Positions 1 to 7,543 of a stretch of 38,008 nt of DNA are shown piece after piece. The translations under genes were made by a program, and so were the position numbers. The notes below the pieces were generated by a model. It was not told the DNA's origin. It ran no database searches and worked only from the letters and a program-made list of their open reading frames with translations. Origin of the DNA: Terriglobia bacterium. GTDB taxonomy: Bacteria; Acidobacteriota; Terriglobia; Acidiferrales; UBA7541. The DNA lies in the NCBI GenBank assembly GCA_020072805.1, contig JAIQGC010000036.1:1-38008 (forward strand), read 5' to 3'. How positions within the stretch are numbered: position 1 is the first letter of the stretch; each line of letters begins with the position of its first letter.

Positions 1-1056
1 GAAGCGAGTAACCACATAGAGGTCCTGATCGGACCATTCGTAGCGCGGCATTTTGCTCTTGGGGAGAAATTCCTGGGGATTGCGCAGCCAGGCGGCCAGC
101 CAATCGGGATTGACTTTGCTGCCGACCTTGGTGAGTTCGGGCCCGATGTCTCCGCCAATGAGTTTGGTTTCGCCGGCGCGGGTCGCGGCCAACGGATGGC
201 AGGTGGTGCAAAACATCTGGCGGAAGCGTGCTTCGCCCTGATCGGCGAGATCCGGGCTGTTTTGCAGGGCCGCGACAACTTTGGGATCGAAAACGTAGGG
301 TTCCACCGGCTTGCCGCGCAGGGAGCTCAGGTAGGCGACCAGGCTGCGAAGTTCGTCTTCGCTGAGGCGGAACCGGGGCATGCGCGGCTCCATCTGGTAG
401 CCGCTGACGACGGTATTGCCGGAATCATCGAGGAGCGTGCGCGGCTCTTTCAGCCACTTGTAGAGCCATTCGGGGCTAACTTTGCCGGCAATGTCGGTGA
501 GGTCCGGGCCGAGCATGGCCGGGCGGTCGATGCCATCCATGCGGTGGCAGCCGACGCAACGGAATTCGCTGAGCAGAAGGCGTCCACGGTTGAGCTGGGG
601 AGCGTCCGGAAGATCGGCACGATGGCAGAGACCGCAGGAAGCCTGAAGATAACGGGCGGGAAGAAGAGTCTGCGCCGGGGCGAGTGCAGGCTGGTGGGCC
701 TGGTCTTTTTGCGCGGCGTCGCCCTGACCGCGGTGACAAACGGTACAGCCCCAGTCCTTCCCGTGATGCGGGACGAGCGGGTCCACGCGGCCGGGTTGCT
801 GAAACGAAAGCTGCGCGGAACTAGGCGGTGGGACTTGGGGATGACACGTCACACAGCGTTCGGCGGCGTTTAACTGCGGCGTCCAAAGCTGGCTGGCCGG
901 CGCGGAGTTTTCCTGAGCGAATGCAGCCTGGGCGGACAGCAGGAGCGCGGCGCAGCACAGGGGAGCGGAAAGGAACAAGGAGAGGCGGCGGAAGCGCGGC
1001 GAGGAAGAAAGCTGGGAAGACTTTAGAATCGGCGGGATTTTGCGCGTGGTCTCCAT
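1..1056 (-). CDS. Multiheme c-type cytochrome (C-terminus beyond window)
   Basis: Read from the reverse strand, the frame is open for 352 codons and runs off the left edge. The first residues are basic and are followed by a hydrophobic signal segment ending near AAFAQE (about residue 48), so the protein is exported. Five CXXCH haem sites are visible: CVTCH (68-72), CTVCH (104-108), CGLCH (141-145), CVGCH (167-171) and CTTCH (283-287). The last two each begin a class-I cytochrome c-like domain and are followed by likely axial Met residues in MPRF and KMPRY. The first three sit in a less typical N-terminal part. ATG at 1056 is preceded by AGAGGA at good spacing; ATG at 1071 is an in-frame alternative. 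The gene lies 44 nt after the NrfD gene and is probably co-transcribed. It probably carries electrons from the FeS/NrfD complex. More haems may lie beyond the edge. Confidence 0.85.
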   Translation of the reverse strand, partial: METTRKIPPILKSSQLSSSPRFRRLSLFLSAPLCCAALLLSAQAAFAQENSAPASQLWTPQLNAAERCVTCHPQVPPPSSAQLSFQQPGRVDPLVPHHGKDWGCTVCHRGQGDAAQKDQAHQPALAPAQTLLPARYLQASCGLCHRADLPDAPQLNRGRLLLSEFRCVGCHRMDGIDRPAMLGPDLTDIAGKVSPEWLYKWLKEPRTLLDDSGNTVVSGYQMEPRMPRFRLSEDELRSLVAYLSSLRGKPVEPYVFDPKVVAALQNSPDLADQGEARFRQMFCTTCHPLAATRAGETKLIGGDIGPELTKVGSKVNPDWLAAWLRNPQEFLPKSKMPRYEWSDQDLYVVTRF

Positions 1057-1100
1057 CCGGTTTCCTCTCATCGGTCGCCTGCCTGGAGCATCCTTGCCGG

Positions 1101-3140
1101 TCAGTGAGGCTGTTTGTCCCGGTCCGAGCGGCGCATGCGCCAGAGAATCAGGTAGCCAAAGGCGTAGATGAACACGAGCCACATGAAGCCATAAAACATG
1201 ACGAAGGGAAGCCCGATGGCGGCGGTGGCGTAGGGAGCGATAAGCACGCCGGCGGTGGGCAGCGCGGGAGCCGGGCGCGCGCCAAAATCCACGGGGATCT
1301 CCGCTCGGGCGCCGCCGAAGGAGTCATCGCCGCCATAGGCCACCAGCAAGGGATATTTGCCGTAGCGATGGTCGCGAACAATGAGTTCGGCTTTTCCTTC
1401 TTCGTTGGTGGGGCGGCTGCCGTATTGCACCAGGCCAAAGGAGGTGCGCAGGGAAAAGCTGACGGGTTGCATAGCTACCGGAGCGCCGCTCGCGTCCTTT
1501 AAGGTGGCTTTCAGGGAGATGACGGAAGGCGGCGTTTCGTTTTCGGCATTTTTGGAGCCGAAGGAGAGATGACCGAAGAGTTGCGAAAGGCCGTTCTGCA
1601 CGCGCCCGGCCGTGAAGGAATCCGGCGGGCCATCTTCCGCGGAGGAAGCGGAAAGTTTGTCCGAAGGGAGAGCTTGCCATTCGAGAGAAAGCGCGGTGGG
1701 CGCGGGTTTGCGGGGCTTGGGGGATTCGCCCGCATGGGCCGTGCCAGCGGCGAGAGAGAGCGTGAGCAGAATGACGGAGATGGAGGAGATGGAACCCCAG
1801 TTAGAAGAAGGGGACGCGGCGGGTGCTGCTTCCGTCATCGCCGGTTCGGGTTCGCGAGTCTCCCAGATGGAGACCATGGGGAAGAGCTTGGAGAAGAGGC
1901 CATAGATCAGCAGAAAAATAGCGATGGCGGCCGCAGTGACGGACCATTCCACCCAGGTGGGGCGATAGTGCGTCCATTCCCAGGGAATTCTCTGCCCGGG
2001 AAGGAAGGGGCTGGAGAGCGTGGGAACGACGATGAGATAGCGCTTGGCCCAGGCGCCGATAATGGCCAGGAAGGAAGCCAGGGCGACGCCGGGGATGGTA
2101 AGAGATTTGTGGCTGCGCAGGCCCAGCACGGCGATGAGCAGCAGCAGGGGAAGGAAAACGCCGATGGCCTGCACGGTCCAGAACATGGGGGCGTAATCGC
2201 CGAAGAAGAGCCGGGTGAGATATTCCTTTTCGATGCCCTCAAATTTGTAGCCCATGGTCAGGTATTCGTTGATGTTGAAATATAGATACAGCATGGCGAA
2301 GGAGAGCAGGAGCAGGCCGAGATTGCGGAAATGCACGGGTTCGAGATAGTCCTGCAAGCGAAGGACGCGGCGCAGGACGAACATGGAGAAGATCACCGCG
2401 GCCGCGCCGGAATAGATGGCGCCGACAACAAAATAAGGGCCGAAGATGCTGCTGTTCCATCCGGGGCGCAGGGTCATGGCAAAAATCCAGGAGACGACGG
2501 TGTGCACGGAGATGGCCAGAGGAATGATGACCACGGCCATGATGGAGATGGCGCGCTCGAGCAGGGTCCACTGCGTCGCGCTGCCGGTCCAGCCCAGGGA
2601 AAGTTTTTTGTAGAGGCGGCGGCGCCACGCGCCCAGAGAGGACTGCTCGGCGAGCAAGGCGAAATCGGGAATCATGGGGAGATAGAGATAGAGGATGCAG
2701 CCGGTGAGATAGGTGGAGACGGATAGGACGTCCCAGAGAATGGGCGATTGAATGCGGCCGTAGCGGAAGAGGTTGAGCATGCGGTCGGGGCGGCCGAGGT
2801 CGATGATGACCATGGGCGCGCCGATGCACAGGGCGAAGACGGTGATGGCCTCGGCGAGGCGGGTGATGGGGCGCCGCCATTCGGTTTCGGTGACGCGGAG
2901 GATGGCGGAAATCAGCGTGCCGGCATGGCTGATGCCGATGAAGAAGACGAAGTTGGTGATATACAGACCCCAGGAAACTTCATCGCGCATGCCGGTGACG
3001 ATGAGGCCGTGGCGAAGCTGGTGCACGTAGGCGTAGAGGCCCCAGAGCACGATGGCCAGCAGGAAAGCGATCCACTGGTAAAACCGGGGCGAAGCGACGT
3101 TGAGGGTGCTGAGCAGGTGTGCTTCTCGTTTGGAAATCAC
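1101..3140 (-). CDS. NrfD/PsrC-type quinol-oxidoreductase membrane subunit with C-terminal Ig-like extension
   Basis: Residues 1-430 form a polytopic membrane protein with about ten hydrophobic segments. They resemble the NrfD/PsrC/DsrP/ActC family, which exchanges electrons between quinones and a periplasmic iron-sulfur partner. Family members are usually 300-480 residues; this one has 679. The extra part starts with a hydrophobic stretch at about 450-470 that ends in GTAHAGES and looks like a signal peptide. A soluble region follows, including an Ig-like beta stretch (about 540-620), and then a final membrane segment (about 632-665) with a basic tail. The ATG overlaps the stop of the ferredoxin gene by 4 nt (ATGA), which implies translational coupling. 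The membrane core is certain from composition. The family assignment is strong given the ferredoxin neighbour. The role of the extension is unknown. Confidence 0.85.
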   Translation of the reverse strand: MISKREAHLLSTLNVASPRFYQWIAFLLAIVLWGLYAYVHQLRHGLIVTGMRDEVSWGLYITNFVFFIGISHAGTLISAILRVTETEWRRPITRLAEAITVFALCIGAPMVIIDLGRPDRMLNLFRYGRIQSPILWDVLSVSTYLTGCILYLYLPMIPDFALLAEQSSLGAWRRRLYKKLSLGWTGSATQWTLLERAISIMAVVIIPLAISVHTVVSWIFAMTLRPGWNSSIFGPYFVVGAIYSGAAAVIFSMFVLRRVLRLQDYLEPVHFRNLGLLLLSFAMLYLYFNINEYLTMGYKFEGIEKEYLTRLFFGDYAPMFWTVQAIGVFLPLLLLIAVLGLRSHKSLTIPGVALASFLAIIGAWAKRYLIVVPTLSSPFLPGQRIPWEWTHYRPTWVEWSVTAAAIAIFLLIYGLFSKLFPMVSIWETREPEPAMTEAAPAASPSSNWGSISSISVILLTLSLAAGTAHAGESPKPRKPAPTALSLEWQALPSDKLSASSAEDGPPDSFTAGRVQNGLSQLFGHLSFGSKNAENETPPSVISLKATLKDASGAPVAMQPVSFSLRTSFGLVQYGSRPTNEEGKAELIVRDHRYGKYPLLVAYGGDDSFGGARAEIPVDFGARPAPALPTAGVLIAPYATAAIGLPFVMFYGFMWLVFIYAFGYLILWRMRRSDRDKQPH

Positions 3141-3955
3141 GAATGCATCTCCAGTGCCTTCTTTTCATCGGGCGTGGGATATTTCCGGCTGGCCGGAGGA
3201 AGGTAATAGACGCGCGGCTCGGTGCCCAGCTCTTCAAGGAGGCGGAAGGCGGCGCCGCGCTTGGCGATTTTGGTAAAGGGAATGGTTTCGCCCTTGGAGT
3301 TGGTGACCCCGTCTTCCATTTCGTCGCCGAAATAGACGGCGCCCATTTTGCAGCCCTGGGCGCAGGCGGGGAGTTTTCCTTCGCGCAGCATGTGCGGGCA
3401 GAAGATGCATTTTTCGACGACGCCCTTGCGGTGCGGGTAGTTGTATTCCATGGAATAGGGCTGGGAAAGCTCCGCGGCGGTGTGCGGCGGCTCGCCCCAA
3501 TTGAAGGCGCGCGCGGAATAGGGGCATTGCGCGATGCAGTTGCGGCAGCCGATGCAGCGCTCCTGGTCCATCATGACGATGCCGTCGGTGCGCTTGAAGG
3601 TGGCGCCGACGGGACAGCCGCGCACGCAGGGGGGGTTATCGCACTGCATGCAGGGGCGGGCCAGGAAGTAGCGGCCCGCGGCGGGATTGTCCACGACTTC
3701 GAACACCTTGACCCATTCCTGCATGGGCGGAACAAAGTGCATGGCGCCGCAGGCGCGCGTGCAATCCCGGCAGCCGTCGCATTTGGCCAGGTCAATCACC
3801 ATGACCCATTTCTGATTGGTGGGAGCCACCGAACGCGCCGGAAGCACTTCGCGGAAGACCGTGGCGGAGATGCCCTTCACGACGGCCCAGGAAGCGACGA
3901 TGGCGCCGGTTCCGCGAGCCAGGAATTGGAAAAAACTTCTACGCGGAAGCGTCAT
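3137..3955 (-). CDS. Tat-exported four-cluster [4Fe-4S] ferredoxin subunit (NrfC/PsrB/DsrO-like)
   Basis: The N-terminus has a twin-arginine signal (RRSFFQF followed by a hydrophobic stretch), so the folded protein should be exported. Sixteen cysteines fall in four groups: 59/62/65/69, 102/105/110/114, 134/137/140/144 and 183/186/198/202. This is the arrangement of the electron-transfer subunit that docks on NrfD-type membrane proteins. The length of 272 residues is usual for the family. The gene starts 9 nt after the cupredoxin stop and overlaps the NrfD start. No molybdopterin catalytic subunit is seen in the cluster, so the protein may simply link quinol oxidation to the cytochrome and cupredoxin. 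Which named complex it belongs to (Nrf, Dsr, Hmc or alternative complex III-like) cannot be settled from this window. Confidence 0.9.
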   Translation of the reverse strand: MTLPRRSFFQFLARGTGAIVASWAVVKGISATVFREVLPARSVAPTNQKWVMVIDLAKCDGCRDCTRACGAMHFVPPMQEWVKVFEVVDNPAAGRYFLARPCMQCDNPPCVRGCPVGATFKRTDGIVMMDQERCIGCRNCIAQCPYSARAFNWGEPPHTAAELSQPYSMEYNYPHRKGVVEKCIFCPHMLREGKLPACAQGCKMGAVYFGDEMEDGVTNSKGETIPFTKIAKRGAAFRLLEELGTEPRVYYLPPASRKYPTPDEKKALEMHS

Positions 3956-3964
3956 GGATTGTCC

Positions 3965-4381
3965 TCACTGGGTAACCACCAGATTCATTCGCATGTCATC
4001 GTGCCCGTCGCCGCATTTCACAGTGCACTCGATCAGGTATTCTCCGGGGTCGGCGGGCGCCACCAGGGTGAAGTCCTGCACGCCCTCTTTCAGGCGCAGG
4101 TCCCAGCCCTGGTCTTTCAGTTCCTTGATCGTGAAACTGTGGACGGTTCCGTCCTTGTCCCACTCACCGGCCTTGTGCGCCGTGATATGCAGACGCAGAA
4201 CCTCCCCGGCCTTTACGGTGATGACCGGCTTGGCCTGCCCGGGGATCTTGAAACGGTTGTCCTTGTCCGCGGTTACGTTGATGATCTTCGGCGCGCCGCG
4301 AGCCACCCGAGGGGTCTGGCCCAGAAGCAAGAACCCGCCGAGCACCACGCTGCCTGCCAGGAAGTACCGGGAGAAACGCAT
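3965..4381 (-). CDS. Small exported cupredoxin with CuA-type ligand pattern
   Basis: The protein has 138 residues, with a signal-type hydrophobic N-terminus (about 5-29) and a single cupredoxin domain. The C-terminal motif CTVKCGDGHDDM gives C119-x3-C123-x3-H127-x2-M130, and an upstream histidine lies at 81 (TVHSF). This matches the binuclear CuA spacing of cytochrome oxidase subunit II and nitrous oxide reductase rather than a type-1 blue copper site. No transmembrane helices of a normal CoxB are present. A strong Shine-Dalgarno (GGAGGTGAG) precedes the ATG. It is the first gene of the cluster with the ferredoxin, NrfD and cytochrome, so it probably acts as periplasmic electron carrier or acceptor. 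Copper binding is inferred from the motif. Confidence 0.8.
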   Translation of the reverse strand: MRFSRYFLAGSVVLGGFLLLGQTPRVARGAPKIINVTADKDNRFKIPGQAKPVITVKAGEVLRLHITAHKAGEWDKDGTVHSFTIKELKDQGWDLRLKEGVQDFTLVAPADPGEYLIECTVKCGDGHDDMRMNLVVTQ

Positions 4382-5086
4382 TGTCTCACCTCCACAAGAA
4401 CGAGTTCATCCGTGCGCCGCGCAATTCAACTTCAGATCGCTTTGATTCTGGGTAAATTCGTCGAAAGAAAATTGGCCGGAGTGCACCCGTTGAAATGTCG
4501 GCGCTGGATCTCTGACCAAAGCTACAAGATAGGTGAGTATCACGATCGCGTATTCCCCTGCTCCTTCAAGAGCATGAAGAGAAACAATCAAGAAATTCTG
4601 GGTATCTACTCTGAATTTAGATAAAGCAGTTGGACTACCATCTCTCAGAAATAGATCGAGGTTGGATTTAAATCCTTAATTATCATGCAATCGCAAGCTT
4701 GAACTCTGCGTTGAAAGCCAATTCTAAGAAATTCCCGAGAACCGGTTATATGCGCTAAATTTCGCTAATATGTGGCTTTTGACTCAAATACATAAATCCC
4801 TCAAGACCTACCGCTATTCACGATTAACTTATTAATTTTAAATCGTTTATGTGGATTGTGCGGACCACAGCCAGTTCATTGCCAAAATCCGAGGGGACTC
4901 CTGAATGCGCGAAATTTCGCTACATTATGGGCTAAGTCAGGCATAGGACTTAGCCGCCGATTTTTAGGAAGGCACTTAATCGAGCAAGGAAGGCGTCATG
5001 TCCCCCGATGTTCCCAATTTCGTCTGTGACTCGGAGGAGACACAAAAGGTCAACTAATCAAATTCTTAGCGATTATTAAAAATCAG
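4382..5086. other. AT-rich spacer with no convincing gene
   Basis: This 0.7 kb stretch between the cupredoxin gene and tRNA-Lys is clearly richer in A and T than the rest of the window, most strongly between about 4600 and 5085. It has stops in all frames. A 61-codon reverse frame near 4406-4591 has no recognisable features. The sequence holds two copies of a palindrome-containing motif and presumably the promoter of the cupredoxin operon, though no good -35/-10 pair was found. No integrase or attachment repeat was seen. Confidence 0.6.
4750..4933. repeat. Two copies of a 28-29 nt motif centred on GCGAAATTTCGC
   Basis: Copy 1 is at 4750-4777 and copy 2 at 4905-4933, 155 nt apart. Both share ATGCGC(T/G)AAATTTCGCTA followed by ATATGTGGCT or ATTATGGGCT. 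In copy 2 the core GCGAAATTTCGC (4909-4920) is a perfect 12-bp palindrome; in copy 1 one base breaks the symmetry. They could be operator sites for the divergent region or a leftover repeat. Function is unknown. Confidence 0.5.
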
Positions 5087-5161
<75 letters not shown>

Positions 5162-5183
5162 ACTGAAGAAATGCGCTGAAAAA

Positions 5184-5213
5184 ATTTTACACGGGATTAC
5201 CCGTTTTGTCGAA
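5184..5213 (-). promoter_or_regulatory. Promoter of tRNA-Lys with inverted repeat in the spacer
   Basis: On the minus strand TTCGAC (5208-5213) and TAAAAT (5184-5189) are separated by 18 nt, placing a start a few bases before the tRNA 5' end at 5161. The spacer contains ACGGGATTACCCGT (5191-5204), a 5-bp inverted repeat with a 4-nt centre, which could bind a regulator or be chance. Confidence 0.55.
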
Positions 5214-5245
5214 TCGCCCCGCCCGGCCCGCGGCGCCGCCCGCGG

Positions 5246-6211
5246 CTACTTCTTCTCCCGCAGCTTGACCACCAGCTCACGCGCCACTTCCCTGGCCCGC
5301 GCCAGATCGCCCGGCTCAAAGGAGATCGCTGCCACGCGCGGGTGCCCGCCGCCGCCGAACTTCTCCGCGAACGACGCCAGATTGACGCTCAGGTCGCCGG
5401 GATTCCACGGATTCGAGCCCAGCGAAACCTTCGAGCGCACCGCCGACTTGCTCACGCTGATCGAATACGTGCACTCCGGATGCAACAGGTAGGGAATAAA
5501 CTTGTTGTAGCCTTCCAGGTCCAGGTCGCTTACGTCAAAAAACATCACGCCGTCGCGCGCCTCGATGCGCTCGCGCAGCACCTCGATGGATTTCCTATGC
5601 CGCTCCAGCAGCGGCCCCAGGTGCTTGGCCACCATCGGCAGCTTGACCACTTCCGCCAGCGACCGGTAAGCCACCTCCGGAATAATCCGCGCGGGAAGTC
5701 CCTCCTCCGGCGCGGCTTCGATTACCAGCGCCAGTTGTGTGGCCGGCTCGGTCATGCCCACGGCAAATTCCGGCGTGGGATACTGCGCGCCGTCAATGAT
5801 GTCGCCCCAATAAATCAGCTCGGCCAGCGGCTGCGTGTCGTATCCAAATTTCTCCCGCGCCACCGTGGCGATCAGCTTGGTGCAGGACTTGTACTCCGGC
5901 TCGTAATAAAAATGCGCGCCGGCGGGCCGCTGCCGGTACTGCTCGGCGTCGGCAGGCGTCAGGAAGGCGCTCTGGTGATGGTCGAACCACCAGGTCACCC
6001 GCGGTGAATTCGAAAACTTGAAATCCACGATGACGTTTTCGTCCCCGTCGAAGAGGTCGTCTTCCCAGGGCTTGGCCGCGCGGTGGGTCATCCCCGAAAA
6101 ATGGAATTCCGCCTGGGCATCGATTTTTTCGCGGTAAAAACGGTGGAAAAGCGCCGCCGAGGCCATGCCGTCAAAGCAGCGATCGTGAAAACAGAGACGA
6201 ACCCTTGTCAT
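5246..6211 (-). CDS. DHH/DHHA1-family phosphoesterase-like protein
   Basis: The 321-residue protein starts with an FHDRCFDGMAS segment typical of the first metal-binding motif of DHH proteins. It carries the family signature WWFDHHQS around residue 75-82 and ends with a DHHA1-type GGGGHPRVAA motif near 287-296. Such proteins are Mn-dependent phosphodiesterases acting on short oligonucleotides or cyclic dinucleotides (NrnA/RecJ-related), or on other phosphate substrates. There is no extra RecJ OB domain, so nanoRNase-like or unknown specificity is more likely than RecJ. It is a cytoplasmic single gene, with tRNA-Lys downstream on the same strand. The substrate cannot be told from sequence. Confidence 0.8.
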   Translation of the reverse strand: MTRVRLCFHDRCFDGMASAALFHRFYREKIDAQAEFHFSGMTHRAAKPWEDDLFDGDENVIVDFKFSNSPRVTWWFDHHQSAFLTPADAEQYRQRPAGAHFYYEPEYKSCTKLIATVAREKFGYDTQPLAELIYWGDIIDGAQYPTPEFAVGMTEPATQLALVIEAAPEEGLPARIIPEVAYRSLAEVVKLPMVAKHLGPLLERHRKSIEVLRERIEARDGVMFFDVSDLDLEGYNKFIPYLLHPECTYSISVSKSAVRSKVSLGSNPWNPGDLSVNLASFAEKFGGGGHPRVAAISFEPGDLARAREVARELVVKLREKK

Positions 6212-6429
6212 AACGGAGCGGAAACGCCTTTCTCTCCCCCGGACTGCCCGGGGGACTCACGCAAAGTCCTCCAATTTCTCGCTTGGGGGCGGGAAAGTCA
6301 AGCGGAAACAGGGAGAGGCAGTGAATTCCATTTCCGGCAGCCCTGCTATGCAGGAGTCAAAAAAGTTGTCCATTTCGTAGTACAACAATTGTGAGACGAA
6401 ATTCCATCTTTACCCTCAAGAGAGTTAGA

Positions 6430-7401
6430 ATGTGTCTAATTATGGCTATCAGACGCGGTCGATATCTCTACCGATTGATTACAGTCATTGGTGGCCTGAT
6501 TGTCTTTTCCGCAGTCTTACGCTGCGAAGAACCTATTCGGGTCACAGCCTGTGAACTCAAGCGGACACCCGCAGCTTTTAACCACAAGTTGATTGAGGTG
6601 ACCGGATTCGTGTCTCATGGATTTGAGGACTTCGGACTATTCGACCCGAGTTGTCCTTCGTGGCCTTATGTCTGGGTGGAGTACGGGGGCATACATAAAT
6701 CCGGCACAATGTACTGCTGTGGGGTCTCAGCGGAAAGGACTCGCCCTGAAGAGCTTGTTGTCGAAGGTATAGAAGTTCCACTGACAACAGACGAGATTTT
6801 CGATGCTTTTGACAAGCTTATCCAGACGAATCCGGATACTTTGGTCCGCGCCACTTTCGTTGGGCGTTTTTTCGCGGGAAAGGAAATTCGACACCCCAAA
6901 GGCGAAATGGGGTGGGGCGGTTACGGGCACATGGGATGCTGCAGTCTGTTCGTGATCCAAAAAGTCCTCTCAGTAGCTCCTCATGAGCGCAAAGATTTGG
7001 ATTATGGTGCCTCTCCAGACCAACCAAATATCGGCAAGACCGGCTGCGGTTACCGAGACCTGCTCCGGGCAGATCAATATCCAGATTGGATTGAGGCCCA
7101 GCACACAGCAGACCATCAACAAAACGATTGGGTTTTCGATGACCCGAAGCAAGTTGCTACAGCCGCATTGAGCCATTTAGCAAAGATAGATGAGAAGACG
7201 GCTGCGAGAGTGAGAAAGTCCCGGCAGTTGCAGGGGCGAATAATCTATGATTTGAAGACAAACGGAGGGAAAGTGACTTACATGATTGTAGTCAGCCGGC
7301 CGTATCTTCTGTCCTTTTACGCAGAGGACCCTAAGAAAATAGCCTGGGTTGTAATCGCCGCATACAAATCCTCATGCGACGAAAAACTCCTCAGCGAGTA
7401 A
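6430..7401 (+). CDS. Exported protein of unknown function, low GC
   Basis: The gene encodes about 323 residues. A signal peptide is visible: basic RRGRYLYR, then a hydrophobic stretch ending near VLRCEEP. The Cys before EE could even be a lipoprotein site, but the lipobox is poor. The frame opens at GTG 6391, but ATG 6430 (preceded by AGAGAG) or ATG 6442 put the signal peptide at the N-terminus and are better starts. The first half (TPAAFNHKLIEVTGFV) resembles a small beta-barrel with several Cys (CPSW, YCCGV, MGCCSL). No catalytic motif is recognised. Base composition and codon use are lower in GC than neighbouring genes, which suggests a different origin or relaxed selection. Neighbours give no functional clue. 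Confidence 0.65.
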   Translation: MCLIMAIRRGRYLYRLITVIGGLIVFSAVLRCEEPIRVTACELKRTPAAFNHKLIEVTGFVSHGFEDFGLFDPSCPSWPYVWVEYGGIHKSGTMYCCGVSAERTRPEELVVEGIEVPLTTDEIFDAFDKLIQTNPDTLVRATFVGRFFAGKEIRHPKGEMGWGGYGHMGCCSLFVIQKVLSVAPHERKDLDYGASPDQPNIGKTGCGYRDLLRADQYPDWIEAQHTADHQQNDWVFDDPKQVATAALSHLAKIDEKTAARVRKSRQLQGRIIYDLKTNGGKVTYMIVVSRPYLLSFYAEDPKKIAWVVIAAYKSSCDEKLLSE

Positions 7402-7543
7402 CTATTTGCAGTGCTGGATCAAGTCGGTCTAAGTGCGGCGCGAAAACTTGTCAGCCTAACGGCTGATAAGGGTCCATCCCTCCTCCAACCCCCACATCTG
7501 TTATCCTTAGTTGTGACCATTCCGCAGGAGAACACCGCTTAAT

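Noticed and set aside
4406-4591. 61-codon reverse frame in the AT-rich spacer
   Set aside because: No ribosome site, no family pattern, and it overlaps the promoter region of the cupredoxin operon.
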